From: Comamonas sp. lk
GTDB lineage: Bacteria; Pseudomonadota; Gammaproteobacteria; Burkholderiales; Burkholderiaceae_C
Assembly: GCA_945865675.1 (NCBI GenBank)
Contig: CAMBFO010000011.1
Location: forward strand, 1 to 42,218
DNA length: 42,218 nucleotides
Direction of reading: 5' to 3'
The notes under the pieces were generated by a model. It ran no database searches, was not told the origin of the DNA, and saw nothing but the letters and a program-made list of their open reading frames with translations. Positions 35,319 through 42,218 of this stretch are shown here, piece by piece. Numbering within the stretch: the stretch's first letter is position 1; every line of letters begins with the position of its first letter. Made by a program: the position numbers and the translations under genes.

Positions 35319-35341
35319 ATTGTAGGTGTCTGCCTTGACAC
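35319..35341 (-). promoter_or_regulatory. surE -10 box next to the start codon, overlapped by an inverted repeat
   Basis: On the minus strand TACAAT (35319-35324) ends nine bases before the surE ATG, so transcription should begin within about two bases of the start codon. GTGTC/GACAC (35326-35330 and 35337-35341) forms an inverted repeat in the spacer region where a repressor could bind. No good -35 hexamer. Confidence 0.4.
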
Positions 35342-35473
35342 GCTGCCTTGGTGTGGGTAGTTGCCGCCGCCAATTAGCGCATGCCCAAACACTGCCGTCG
35401 CACGAGGGACAAGGTCCTTGGGTGCGCTTGCGGCGCTGCCCCCTATCATCGGTCTTTTATTGGAGAAATTTGT

Positions 35474-36451
35474 ATGCACGCTTGGCTTTGCGAAAACCCC
35501 ATCGGTGTCGATGCCCTGACCTGGAAAGAACTGCCCACGCCCAGCCCCAAGGCCGGTGAAGTGCTGGTGCGCATAGAAGCCGCCAGTCTGAACTTTCCTG
35601 ACTTGCTGATCGTGCAAAACAAATACCAGATCAAGCCGCCGCTGCCTTTTGTGCCCGGCTCGGAGTACGCAGGCACTGTCGAAGCCGTGGGCGAAGGCGT
35701 CAAGCACCTGAAGGTTGGCCAGGCAGTCGCTTGCCTAAGCGGCACCGGCGGCTTTGGCACCCACACGATTGCACCGGCCATGCTGTGCATGCCGCTGCCG
35801 CCAGGCTTTGCGATGGTGGATGCTGCCGCCTTCATCATGATTTACGCTACCTCGCACCACGCGTTGATAGACCGCGCTGCGCTCAAAGCCGGTGAGACCG
35901 TCCTGGTGTTGGGTGCGGCGGGCGGCGTAGGCAGCTCGGCCATCCAAATCGCCAAAGCCGCTGGGGCACGCGTCATCGCTGCTGCCTCCACCGATGAAAA
36001 ATGCGCCCTGTGCCGCAGCATTGGCGCCGACGAGACCATCAACTACAGCACGGAAAACCTGCGCGAAGCCATCAAAACCCTGACCGGCGGCAAAGGCCCG
36101 GACGTGATTTACGACCCCGTGGGCGGCGACTTTGCCGAACCGGCCTTTCGCTCTATTGCCTGGCGCGGACGCTACCTGGTCATCGGCTTTGCCGCAGGCC
36201 CCATCCCCGCCCTGCCCCTGAATCTGGCGCTGCTCAAAGGCGCGTCCATCGTGGGCGTTTTCTGGGGCGACTTCACCAAGCGCGAACCGCAAAAAAGCAT
36301 GGCCGCCATGGCCGAACTGGCGCAGTGGTACGCCCAGGGCAAGATCAAACCGGTCATCGACCGCACCATGCCCATGTCCGAACTCAAAGCCGCCTACTCC
36401 CACATGGGCTCGCGCGCTGTGATGGGCAAACTGGTGATGGTCAACGGGTGA
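35474..36451 (+). CDS. Zinc-independent NADPH:quinone oxidoreductase-like (MDR superfamily)
   Basis: Medium-chain reductase of 325 residues: GroES-like N-terminal domain (SLNFPDLLIVQNKYQIKPPLPFVPGSEYAG), Rossmann domain with VLVLGAAGGVGSSAIQIAKAAGARVIA, and the C-terminal WGDFTKREPQ and KPVIDRTMPMSELKAAYSHM. The zinc-binding cysteines of alcohol dehydrogenases are absent. Substrate not determinable; quinones or enals are typical. The ATG at 35474 has GGAGA seven bases upstream, so the longer frame to 35381 is rejected. TATCAT at 35444-35449 may be its -10 box. Divergent from surE and convergent with the 36566 gene. Confidence 0.88.
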   Translation: MHAWLCENPIGVDALTWKELPTPSPKAGEVLVRIEAASLNFPDLLIVQNKYQIKPPLPFVPGSEYAGTVEAVGEGVKHLKVGQAVACLSGTGGFGTHTIAPAMLCMPLPPGFAMVDAAAFIMIYATSHHALIDRAALKAGETVLVLGAAGGVGSSAIQIAKAAGARVIAAASTDEKCALCRSIGADETINYSTENLREAIKTLTGGKGPDVIYDPVGGDFAEPAFRSIAWRGRYLVIGFAAGPIPALPLNLALLKGASIVGVFWGDFTKREPQKSMAAMAELAQWYAQGKIKPVIDRTMPMSELKAAYSHMGSRAVMGKLVMVNG

Positions 36452-36479
36452 TTACCCGGCGCTTGCATCAACCTAAGTC

Positions 36480-36513
36480 AAAAAAATACCACCCCAGTTT
36501 CCCGCAGGTGGTA
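36480..36513 (-). terminator. Intrinsic terminator of the small basic protein gene and its operon
   Basis: On the minus strand TACCACC (36507-36513) pairs with GGTGGTA (36487-36493) around a 13-base loop, followed by seven T residues (36480-36486). It lies about 50 bases past the stop of the 56-residue gene. Confidence 0.75.
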
Positions 36514-36565
36514 CTTGCGGCCCACTTATCGGGCCAATGGCAGACTGCGCGCAACAGTGCAGGCT

Positions 36566-36736
36566 TTAGCCGCCTTTTTTAGCCCGCTTGCCTGGGTTTT
36601 TCTTGCTGCGGGTAGAGACACCGCGCTCCAGGCTGACGCGCTGGCCGTGGCCACCGGTGCGCGAGCTCATGCCGGCCGGTGGTTTGGGTGCGGGGGTAGC
36701 TTTACGGTCTGCTTCGGTAACGATGGAATTGCCCAT
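36566..36736 (-). CDS. Small basic protein of unknown function, 56 residues
   Basis: I do not recognise this protein. It begins MGNSIVTEADRKATPAPKPP and ends KKNPGKRAKKGG. About 13 Lys/Arg against 3 acidic residues give a strong positive charge. A Pro/Ala stretch (13-21) is followed by GGHGQRVSLERG and a Lys/Arg-rich tail, so it is probably disordered and may bind nucleic acid or ribosomes (inference). Support for a real gene: AGGAAG six bases before the ATG, a clean stop, and a strong terminator soon after. It follows the SDR gene by 72 bases and may be the last cistron of that unit or have its own promoter (TGGTCA-N16-TTTAAT upstream is a weak candidate). Confidence 0.72.
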   Translation of the reverse strand: MGNSIVTEADRKATPAPKPPAGMSSRTGGHGQRVSLERGVSTRSKKNPGKRAKKGG

Positions 36737-36808
36737 GAGAATCTTCCTGGTAAATTAAAAATGAGATGGCGTATTTGACCACTTTTTTCGAATTGCCCCG
36801 TCCGCGGC

Positions 36809-37711
36809 TTAGCCGCGCAGTGCTTTTCGCAGATCTACGCCCAATTCGGGCTTGTGCGCAAACGGATCGGTGGGGTTACGCGAGAGCAATATATCCTCCA
36901 TGCGTACCTGCACCGAGCCGATAGATTTGGGGTGGCTGTAGATATAAAACTGGTTCGCGGCCACGGCGTCAAACACCTTTTGCGCCACTTCGGCGGCTGA
37001 CACCTTGCCGCTGCTGACGGCTTTGTCGCTCATGGCCTGGCTAATCAGCTGGCTGCGCGTGGGGCGCGACGCGTGCGTGCCCTCGGGCCGATTCCGGTGG
37101 CTTTCGCTGATGCCGGTGGGCACAAAGAAAGGACACAGCACGCTGGCGCTGATCTGGTCGGTCACCAATGCCAAATCCTGGTACAGGGTTTCGCTCATGC
37201 TGACCACGGCGTGTTTGCTGACGTTGTAAATTCCCATATTGGGGGCGTTGAGCAGTCCGGCCATGCTGGCAGTATTGACAATATGTCCCTGGAAAGCGGC
37301 GTCGTTTTCGGCAGCGGCCAGCATCGTGGGGGTAAAGACGCGTATGCCGTGGGCCACGCCCATCAGGTTGACGCCGATGACCCATTCCCAGTCTTGCAAA
37401 CTGTTTTCCCAGATCAAGCCGCCCGAGCCGACACCGGCGTTGTTAAACACCAAGTGCGGCGCGCCAAAACGCGCCAGCGTGGCAGCGCCCAGGGCTTCGA
37501 CCTGGTCGGCCTTAGACACGTCCACCCGCATACCCAGCACTTGCGCGCCCGCAGCCTGCATCTCAGCCACCGCGCGGTCTAGCGCGTCTTGCTGTACATC
37601 GGCCAGCACCAAGTGCATGCCCAGCTTGGCGCCTATGCGTGCGCACTCCAAGCCAAAGCCAGAACCTGCACCGGTGAGTACCGCTGTCTTGTTGCGAAAA
37701 TCCGAAATCAT
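36809..37711 (-). CDS. Short-chain dehydrogenase/reductase
   Basis: Classical NAD(P)-dependent SDR of 300 residues. TGAGSGFG at 13-20 binds the cofactor, NNAG follows, and the catalytic YNVSK with the upstream Ser of NTASMAG are intact. The C-terminal part (about 240-300) is longer than in minimal SDRs and ends KPELGVDLRKALRG. The frame extends to 38005 but the ATG at 37711, with AGGA nine bases upstream, gives the standard start. The stop lies in a GC-rich hairpin (CGCGGC-TAA-GCCGCG). Substrate unknown; the neighbours suggest fatty-acid or aldehyde chemistry. Confidence 0.9.
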   Translation of the reverse strand: MISDFRNKTAVLTGAGSGFGLECARIGAKLGMHLVLADVQQDALDRAVAEMQAAGAQVLGMRVDVSKADQVEALGAATLARFGAPHLVFNNAGVGSGGLIWENSLQDWEWVIGVNLMGVAHGIRVFTPTMLAAAENDAAFQGHIVNTASMAGLLNAPNMGIYNVSKHAVVSMSETLYQDLALVTDQISASVLCPFFVPTGISESHRNRPEGTHASRPTRSQLISQAMSDKAVSSGKVSAAEVAQKVFDAVAANQFYIYSHPKSIGSVQVRMEDILLSRNPTDPFAHKPELGVDLRKALRG

Positions 37712-37742
37712 GCCAAGGTGTCCTATCCGTGAAGTTAAATAG

Positions 37743-38693
37743 TTATACGGTAACTGCGCGCAGCACGTAGCCAATGCGCGGAAAGTGCACATGCACCGTG
37801 CCCGCGCGGGCATCTTCGCGCCGCAAGGTGTAGCGCGTGCGAGTCGCCGCCAGCAAAACGCCTTGGGTAGGCTCCTGCCCGAAGGTCTCAGCGGCGACGC
37901 TGACCACAGAGCCAAGGGCAATGCCGTGGTCGTCCTGAAACACATCCGAGGCCGGCAACGCCGCAGGCCGGCTGCTGTGGGCCAGACCAATCGCTTGCTC
38001 GGCACTCCATTTTTCAGAGGTGCCGTGGCCCAGAGCGGACATTCGGTCCATCCAGGCCAGAACGGCCGGCGTAGCGTCCAAAATTGTGGCCATCACCGGC
38101 ACCACCTGGCGCGTAAACCACAAGGGGTGGTAGGCCGCAAAGTCCGCGACACACGGCCCATCGCCTAGCAAAAAAGGCTGGCCATCAAGCATGTGCGATA
38201 AGCGCCGCAAATAGGACTTGTAAATACCGCTGGCATCGCCCGGGCGCAGGCGTGTCATCCCCCCGGACATCGCGCTGCGGTCCGCACTAAAGGCCTGCGC
38301 TGCTTCGGGCGGCGCATTGGCAAACAAAGCGGCGGCGCCTGTGGCGCTAAGGTTGTAGCCCATGGCCGCCCAAAACAAAGTGCTGTCAGCCCACTGCGCC
38401 AATACCCGCGCTACGCCTTTGCTTGCCTGTGGGTACAGGCTGGGCTGGGGCTGCAAATGCTCAAGTACTTCGCAGATGAGCGCGGTGTCGCAATAGATGT
38501 CCGCGCCAATTTGCAAAAACGGTGTTTTGCGGTAGCCGCCGGTCAGTGCCAGCACGTCTGGCTTGGGCAGGATGTTGGGCACGCTCACGCTGCGCCAGGC
38601 CAAGGCCTTGTAGCCTAGCACCAAGCGCACTTTTTCTGAAAACGGGGAAATTTTGTAGTGGTGCAGAACCGGGGTTAAGGCAGATTCAGACAT
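37743..38693 (-). CDS. Glutathione S-transferase family protein with extra C-terminal domain
   Basis: 316 residues. A thioredoxin-like N domain (about 8-85: HHYKISPFSEKVRLVLGYK, with the active-site Ser in SPFSEKVR and the GYRKTPFLQIGADIYCDT glutathione-binding turn) is followed by an all-helical C domain (about 90-225: FLLGDGPCVADFAAYHPLWF). Beyond the normal GST end lie some 90 residues that look beta-rich (DHGIALGSVVSVAAETFGQEPTQGVLLAATRTRYTLRR) and are not part of a typical GST. The ATG at 38693 has AGGAAG six bases upstream and overlaps the desaturase stop by eight bases, so it is translationally coupled. Confidence 0.85.
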   Translation of the reverse strand: MSESALTPVLHHYKISPFSEKVRLVLGYKALAWRSVSVPNILPKPDVLALTGGYRKTPFLQIGADIYCDTALICEVLEHLQPQPSLYPQASKGVARVLAQWADSTLFWAAMGYNLSATGAAALFANAPPEAAQAFSADRSAMSGGMTRLRPGDASGIYKSYLRRLSHMLDGQPFLLGDGPCVADFAAYHPLWFTRQVVPVMATILDATPAVLAWMDRMSALGHGTSEKWSAEQAIGLAHSSRPAALPASDVFQDDHGIALGSVVSVAAETFGQEPTQGVLLAATRTRYTLRREDARAGTVHVHFPRIGYVLRAVTV

Positions 38694-39846
38694 GAGAGCT
38701 TCCTGCGGCAGCTTTGGGTTTGCGCGGTGCAAAAATCATCCGCAAAGTTTCGGGTATGTCGCGTACCTCGGCGTCGTCGAGCACACCGCGCGTTTGCAAA
38801 GCAAGGTGCAGCGCCGGCAGGTGGTAATGCGGCACAGCGGGGTACAAATGGTGCTCCAAGTGGTAGTTCACATGGTGCGGGAACAGAACGGCACCCAGCA
38901 CCCGATTGGGCCAATTGCCCAATGTACGGTTGCTGCGCGCAGCCGTCAAAGGCGAGGACAAATCGCTCACCGCACCGTGCTCGCATACCGCGCGCAAGCG
39001 CAAGATAGGTTGCAGCGCGGTCATCAAAGGTAGCATCCACACCACCAGATAGACCACCAGTCCGTGCCAGCCCGCCAGGGCATAAGCTAGCAGCGGCATG
39101 GCGATATGTGCGCCCACGACCCAGTAGCGGTCCTGCCGCGCGGCCTTGCGTAATTGCGGCGAGGTGTCATCCAAAGGGCGGATGGCGCGCTGCGTGTCTT
39201 CGTTGATAGCCGGCGCACCAAAGAAATACGCATACGTTTTCCAGGCATTCCAACCCACAATATCCTGCGCCAGCTTGCGCAGCAAGTAGGCCCTACCACG
39301 GGGGTAGCCACCGTGGATGGCGGTGTCCGGGTCTTCGCCGCCGTAGAGGTTGTTGTGGTGCAGGCGGTGCGTTACCCGGTAGGTACACATAGAGACACCA
39401 CTGCTCATACCGATTAAGCGTCCCAGAACATCGTTGGCGCCGCGATGCGACAACAAACGGTAGTGCGCCGCCTCGTGCGAAAGGATAAACAAGCTGTGCT
39501 GCGCGATCCCCATCAAAACCACACCTGCCAACATCCACGGGCTGCCCCACAGGCCCACGATCAGCGCGCCAGCGACCACCAGCAGCAGGCCGGTTTGCGC
39601 CATCGCCAGCAGCGAGCGCACATCGTCCAGTTGGGTGAAAGGCAGCAGTTCCTGCGCGCTGAGCGCTTTGCGGGCCTGGGCGTTGAGCGCGCCGGGGGTA
39701 CGCAAGTCGTCACGAAATTCTTCGCCACGCGCCGCGCTAGCGGGCGGTGCCAGGCCCTGGGCCAAGTCAGGCGCACGGGCTTGCGCATCCGCAAGCGGTG
39801 AAGCCACCGCTGCAAGCTCGGAGAGCGCCCTGTTGTGCTGCGTCAT
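38686..39846 (-). CDS. Membrane fatty-acid desaturase
   Basis: Di-iron integral membrane desaturase of 386 residues. The three histidine boxes are present: HEAAH (124-128), HRLHH (160-164) and HHVNYHLEHH (324-333), with an extra His290. Hydrophobic segments around 82-120 and 245-275 anchor it. It belongs to the acyl-lipid/beta-carotene-type FA_desaturase family; regiospecificity cannot be read from sequence. The first 70 residues are Ala-rich and charged. AGGAG precedes the ATG. The gene overlaps the GST gene downstream by eight bases and follows the CurA-like gene by 37. Confidence 0.88.
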   Translation of the reverse strand: MTQHNRALSELAAVASPLADAQARAPDLAQGLAPPASAARGEEFRDDLRTPGALNAQARKALSAQELLPFTQLDDVRSLLAMAQTGLLLVVAGALIVGLWGSPWMLAGVVLMGIAQHSLFILSHEAAHYRLLSHRGANDVLGRLIGMSSGVSMCTYRVTHRLHHNNLYGGEDPDTAIHGGYPRGRAYLLRKLAQDIVGWNAWKTYAYFFGAPAINEDTQRAIRPLDDTSPQLRKAARQDRYWVVGAHIAMPLLAYALAGWHGLVVYLVVWMLPLMTALQPILRLRAVCEHGAVSDLSSPLTAARSNRTLGNWPNRVLGAVLFPHHVNYHLEHHLYPAVPHYHLPALHLALQTRGVLDDAEVRDIPETLRMIFAPRKPKAAAGSSHV

Positions 39847-39883
39847 GCTCGCTCCTGTGTAAAGACCCTGGCACTGGGCCAGA

Positions 39884-40900
39884 CTAAATCAACTTGACCA
39901 ACTGCTTGCCGAAATTGCGCCCGCCAAGCAAACCCAAAAAGGCCTGCGGCGCGCTTTCTATGCCCTGCGCAATAGTTTCACGCACACGCAATGTACCGCT
40001 GGTCACCAAAGCGCCCAATTCAGCAAGGGCCGCAGGCCAGACCTGGGGGTGCTCGCTAACAATAAAGCCCTGAAAACGCAAGCGCTGCATCAATATCAGC
40101 TGCGGCGCAACCATAGGAATTGGCGTGCCGTTGTAACCGGCAATCATGCCGCAGACCGCCACCCGGCCAAAGGCGTTCATCAAGGGCAGCACCGCATTCA
40201 TCACCATGCCGCCCACATTTTCAAAATAGCCCTCAACGCCTTGCGGGCAGACCGTCTGCAAAGCGGCAGACAGGCTGGCAGCGTCCAGGTGCTGTTTGTA
40301 ATCCACACAGGCGTCAAAACCCAGTTCATTGACCACATAGGCGCACTTGTCCACACCACCGGCCACGCCCACCACCCGGCAGCCCCGCGCTTTTGCCAGG
40401 GCGCCAAAAGCACTGCCTACCGCGCCCGAGGCCGCGCTCACCACCAGGGTGTCACCGGCCTTGGGCGCGATGATATGGACCAAGCCGTAATACGCGGTCA
40501 CGCCCGGCATACCCACGGCGCCCAAGTAGGCGCTCAGGGGGATGCGGCTGTCATCGACTTTGCGCAGCATGCCGGTCATGGCCGCGGGCACCACGCCGTA
40601 CTCCTGCCAGCCGCCCATGCCCACCACCTTATCACCCATGGCAAAGCCGGGCTTGCGCGATTCGATCACCTCGCCTACGGTGCCGCCAAGCATGGTTTGG
40701 TTCAAGGCTTGGGGCTGGGCATAGCTTTTCGCGTCGTTCATACGCCCACGCATGTACGGGTCCAGGCTGAGGTAATGGTGGCGCACCAGCACCTCGCCTT
40801 CCTCCAAGTCGGTCGTTGGGGCGCTGACCAGGCTGAAATTGTCCAAGCCGGGCGACCCGTTGGGGCGGCTGCTGAGGTGGATTTGGCGGTTAAGCGGCAT
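39884..40900 (-). CDS. CurA/leukotriene B4 12-hydroxydehydrogenase-like NADP-dependent oxidoreductase
   Basis: Zinc-free medium-chain reductase of 338 residues. LDPYMRGRMND and the VVGMGGWQEYGVVP segment mark the PTGR/CurA group, and SAASGAVGSAFGALAKARGCRVVGVAGG is the NADP-binding site. The tail APQAFLGLLGGRNFGKQLVKL is diagnostic. Such enzymes reduce alpha,beta-unsaturated ketones and aldehydes. GGAG lies before the ATG, and it starts three bases after the thioesterase stop. Confidence 0.9.
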   Translation of the reverse strand: MPLNRQIHLSSRPNGSPGLDNFSLVSAPTTDLEEGEVLVRHHYLSLDPYMRGRMNDAKSYAQPQALNQTMLGGTVGEVIESRKPGFAMGDKVVGMGGWQEYGVVPAAMTGMLRKVDDSRIPLSAYLGAVGMPGVTAYYGLVHIIAPKAGDTLVVSAASGAVGSAFGALAKARGCRVVGVAGGVDKCAYVVNELGFDACVDYKQHLDAASLSAALQTVCPQGVEGYFENVGGMVMNAVLPLMNAFGRVAVCGMIAGYNGTPIPMVAPQLILMQRLRFQGFIVSEHPQVWPAALAELGALVTSGTLRVRETIAQGIESAPQAFLGLLGGRNFGKQLVKLI

Positions 40901-40903
40901 TTT

Positions 40904-41392
40904 TTACTCCGTGTTGCTGCCCGTGGCTGCACGCTGCAAAAGCGTAGCCGAGCGGGCAACTTCTTTCAGGTATTTGAAAGTACCCACGGCCATGGCGCAG
41001 GCTCGGCCTTTGGCATCGTAAATCGTCGATTGGGTAAAGGCCAGTGTGGCCGTGCGGTGCAGCAGCTGGCCGCGTGCCACCAAGGGGCCGCTGGCCGCTT
41101 GCATAAAACTGGTTTTCATTTCGATGGTGACCACGCCTTGGCCCGGTGTGTCGCTACGGGCGGCGGTGGCCATCGATACGTCCAGCAAAGTCATGAGGGC
41201 GCCGCCATGCGTCACACCCAGCGAATTGTGGTGTTCGGGAAGCGGGGCATAGCCAATTTCGGAATGGCCGTTGGCGCACTGCGCGAGGACAAAGCCCATA
41301 TGTGCGACAAAAGGGATTTGCAGCCCATCGCCGCCCAAAGTGCGCCAGGAAGCCGCCGCCTGCTCGGCTGCGGATGGCCCCTCGTCAGCCAC
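40904..41392 (-). CDS. PaaI-type hotdog thioesterase
   Basis: Acyl-CoA thioesterase of the 4HBT/PaaI family, 162 residues. The signature NSLGVTHGGALMTLLDVSMATAA carries the catalytic-type Asp/His environment, and the strand TIEMKTSFMQAASGPLVARGQLLHR is typical. The start is GTG overlapping the last eight bases of the upstream SDR, so translation is coupled. Substrate not identified; the CurA-like and desaturase neighbours suggest acyl-CoA metabolism. Confidence 0.86.
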   Translation of the reverse strand: MADEGPSAAEQAAASWRTLGGDGLQIPFVAHMGFVLAQCANGHSEIGYAPLPEHHNSLGVTHGGALMTLLDVSMATAARSDTPGQGVVTIEMKTSFMQAASGPLVARGQLLHRTATLAFTQSTIYDAKGRACAMAVGTFKYLKEVARSATLLQRAATGSNTE

Positions 41393-42176
41393 CCGTGACC
41401 ACGCTCACGCCGCCGTCCACCGCCAGCCATTGGCCGGTGATGTGTTTGCCAGCGTCGGAGGCGTACAGCAGGCACAGGCCTTTGAGGTCTTCGTCATCAC
41501 CCAGGCGCTTGAGCGGGGCGTGCGCGGCCAGACGCTCTTCACCCATGGCCTGGAGCGTACCGGCGGTCATCCGGCTGGGGAAAAAGCCCGGGCAAATCGC
41601 GTTCACTGTGATGTTGTACTTGCCCCATTCGGCGCCCAGCGTGCGGGTGAAGTTGATGACCGCGCCTTTGGAGGTGTTGTAGGCCAGGGTATTCATACCC
41701 TCGGGGTTGCCGCCTAAACCGGCAATCGAGGCGACATTGATGATGCGGCCCGAGCGCCGTGCAATCATGCTTTTCTTGGCGATCGCCTGGCTGAGCAGAA
41801 AGTAGCCGCGCACATTGAGGTTCATCACCTTGTCCCAGGCATCGATGGGGTGGTCTTCGGCGGGAGCGCCCCAAGCCGCACCGGCGTTGTTGACCAGAAT
41901 GTCCACATCGCCCATGCGTTGGAGGGTTTCGTCAGCCAAACGGGCGATTTCGCTGTCTTTGGCGCAATCGGCAGCGATCCAGCGGGCATCAATGCCTGCG
42001 GCTTGCAACTCGGCGGCGGCCTGCTCCAGGTCTTGGGCTTTGCGCGAGCTGAGCATGATCTTGGCACCAGCCTCTCCCAGCGCATGGGCCATTTGCAGGC
42101 CCAGGCCACGCGAACCGCCGGTCACCAGCGCAGTTTTCCCAGTCAGGTCGAACAATTGTTGAATAGTACGTGTCAT
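41385..42176 (-). CDS. Short-chain dehydrogenase/reductase (gluconate 5-dehydrogenase/FabG-like)
   Basis: 263-residue SDR with TGGSRGLG at 19-26, NNAGAAWG, active-site Ser in NVASIAGLGG and YNTSK. The end GQWLAVDGGVSVVTGG is typical of FabG/Gno-like enzymes. GGAA lies seven bases before the ATG. First gene visible of the minus-strand unit that runs to 36480; the final 42 bases of the window upstream of it contain no feature I can name, so more genes may precede it. Confidence 0.9.
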   Translation of the reverse strand: MTRTIQQLFDLTGKTALVTGGSRGLGLQMAHALGEAGAKIMLSSRKAQDLEQAAAELQAAGIDARWIAADCAKDSEIARLADETLQRMGDVDILVNNAGAAWGAPAEDHPIDAWDKVMNLNVRGYFLLSQAIAKKSMIARRSGRIINVASIAGLGGNPEGMNTLAYNTSKGAVINFTRTLGAEWGKYNITVNAICPGFFPSRMTAGTLQAMGEERLAAHAPLKRLGDDEDLKGLCLLYASDAGKHITGQWLAVDGGVSVVTGG

Positions 42177-42218
42177 AGCGTGTTCCGATTGAAGAGTTGA
42201 AGGCGGCAGCCACAGCGG

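Noticed and set aside
37712-38005. N-terminal extension of the SDR at 36809
   Set aside because: Arg-rich sequence unlike SDRs and overlapping the GST gene in another frame; the ATG at 37711 has a ribosome site.
40049-41398. 449-codon open frame on the plus strand
   Set aside because: It is antisense to the CurA-like and thioesterase genes, which have clear domains and ribosome sites; the protein is a His/Gln/Ala-rich shadow of GC-rich coding DNA.
42177-42218. Open frame ending TGA that overlaps the start of the last SDR (ATGA)
   Set aside because: Only about 14 codons are visible and they are Cys/Arg-rich; too little to claim a gene.
1-42218. tRNA/rRNA genes, CRISPR arrays, insertion sequences, prophage or attachment sites
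   Set aside because: No cloverleaf-type sequences, regularly spaced repeats, transposases, integrases or terminal repeats were seen on reading both strands; a dedicated scan could still find a short or unusual one.

Overview
The window looks like chromosomal DNA of a betaproteobacterium of the order Burkholderiales, most likely family Comamonadaceae (Rhodoferax/Polaromonas/Limnohabitans type). This rests on protein character and gene order, not on a database search. The pointers are the rpsF-priB-rpsR-rplI operon, the alaA-hom-thrC-moeA-moaD-moaE string, the divergent ppsA/ppsR pair, surE-pcm-nlpD-rlmD, and the -10-type boxes placed just before start codons. DNA is moderately GC-rich apart from one AT-rich island near 2985-3070. 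Coding density is high: 41 complete protein genes and one gene cut by the left edge. No gap between genes exceeds about 260 bases. I see no tRNA, rRNA, insertion sequence, prophage or CRISPR array.

Layout. 1-2856 (minus): the start of an unidentified gene, propionyl-CoA synthetase prpE, and an isochorismatase-type hydrolase. 3101-3646 (plus): a secreted NlpC/P60 peptidase, convergent with clpB (3650-6253, minus), which has a good RpoH heat-shock promoter. 6341-6907 (plus): an unknown conserved-looking protein. 6940-13048 (minus): one tight transcription unit alaA-hom-thrC-moeA-moaD-moaE (alanine/threonine synthesis plus molybdenum cofactor). 13152-16039 (plus): an Mth938-like protein, a peroxiredoxin and a PIN-PhoH ATPase. 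16049-19064 (minus): replicative helicase dnaB and the rpsF-priB-rpsR-rplI operon with its own terminator and a probable S6:S18 leader. 19236-23920 (minus): ppsA, translationally coupled to a fused sodium/solute symporter; ppsR, the regulator of PpsA, is divergent (24176-24997).

25067-31243: a GlcG/HbpS-like protein (minus), then on the plus strand a BI-1 family membrane protein, molybdate transporter modABC, zinc-independent ribosomal protein L31 (rpmE2) and a GT-C-like membrane protein. 31251-35309 (minus): surE-pcm-nlpD-rlmD, with no rpoS next to nlpD. 35474-36451 (plus): a quinone oxidoreductase-like protein. 36480-42176 (minus): a compact seven-gene unit (SDR, hotdog thioesterase, CurA-like reductase, fatty-acid desaturase, GST with an extra C-terminal domain, second SDR, and a 56-residue basic protein) ending in a clear intrinsic terminator.

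Most of the window is housekeeping. I did not find a defence island or an obvious new multi-gene system. The parts that best repay a second look are the 56-residue basic protein, the coupled ppsA-symporter pair with its unusual fused transporter, four genes predicted to be transcribed from their own start codon (leaderless), the possible second start of phoH, the missing rpoS, and several hairpins in mRNA leaders.
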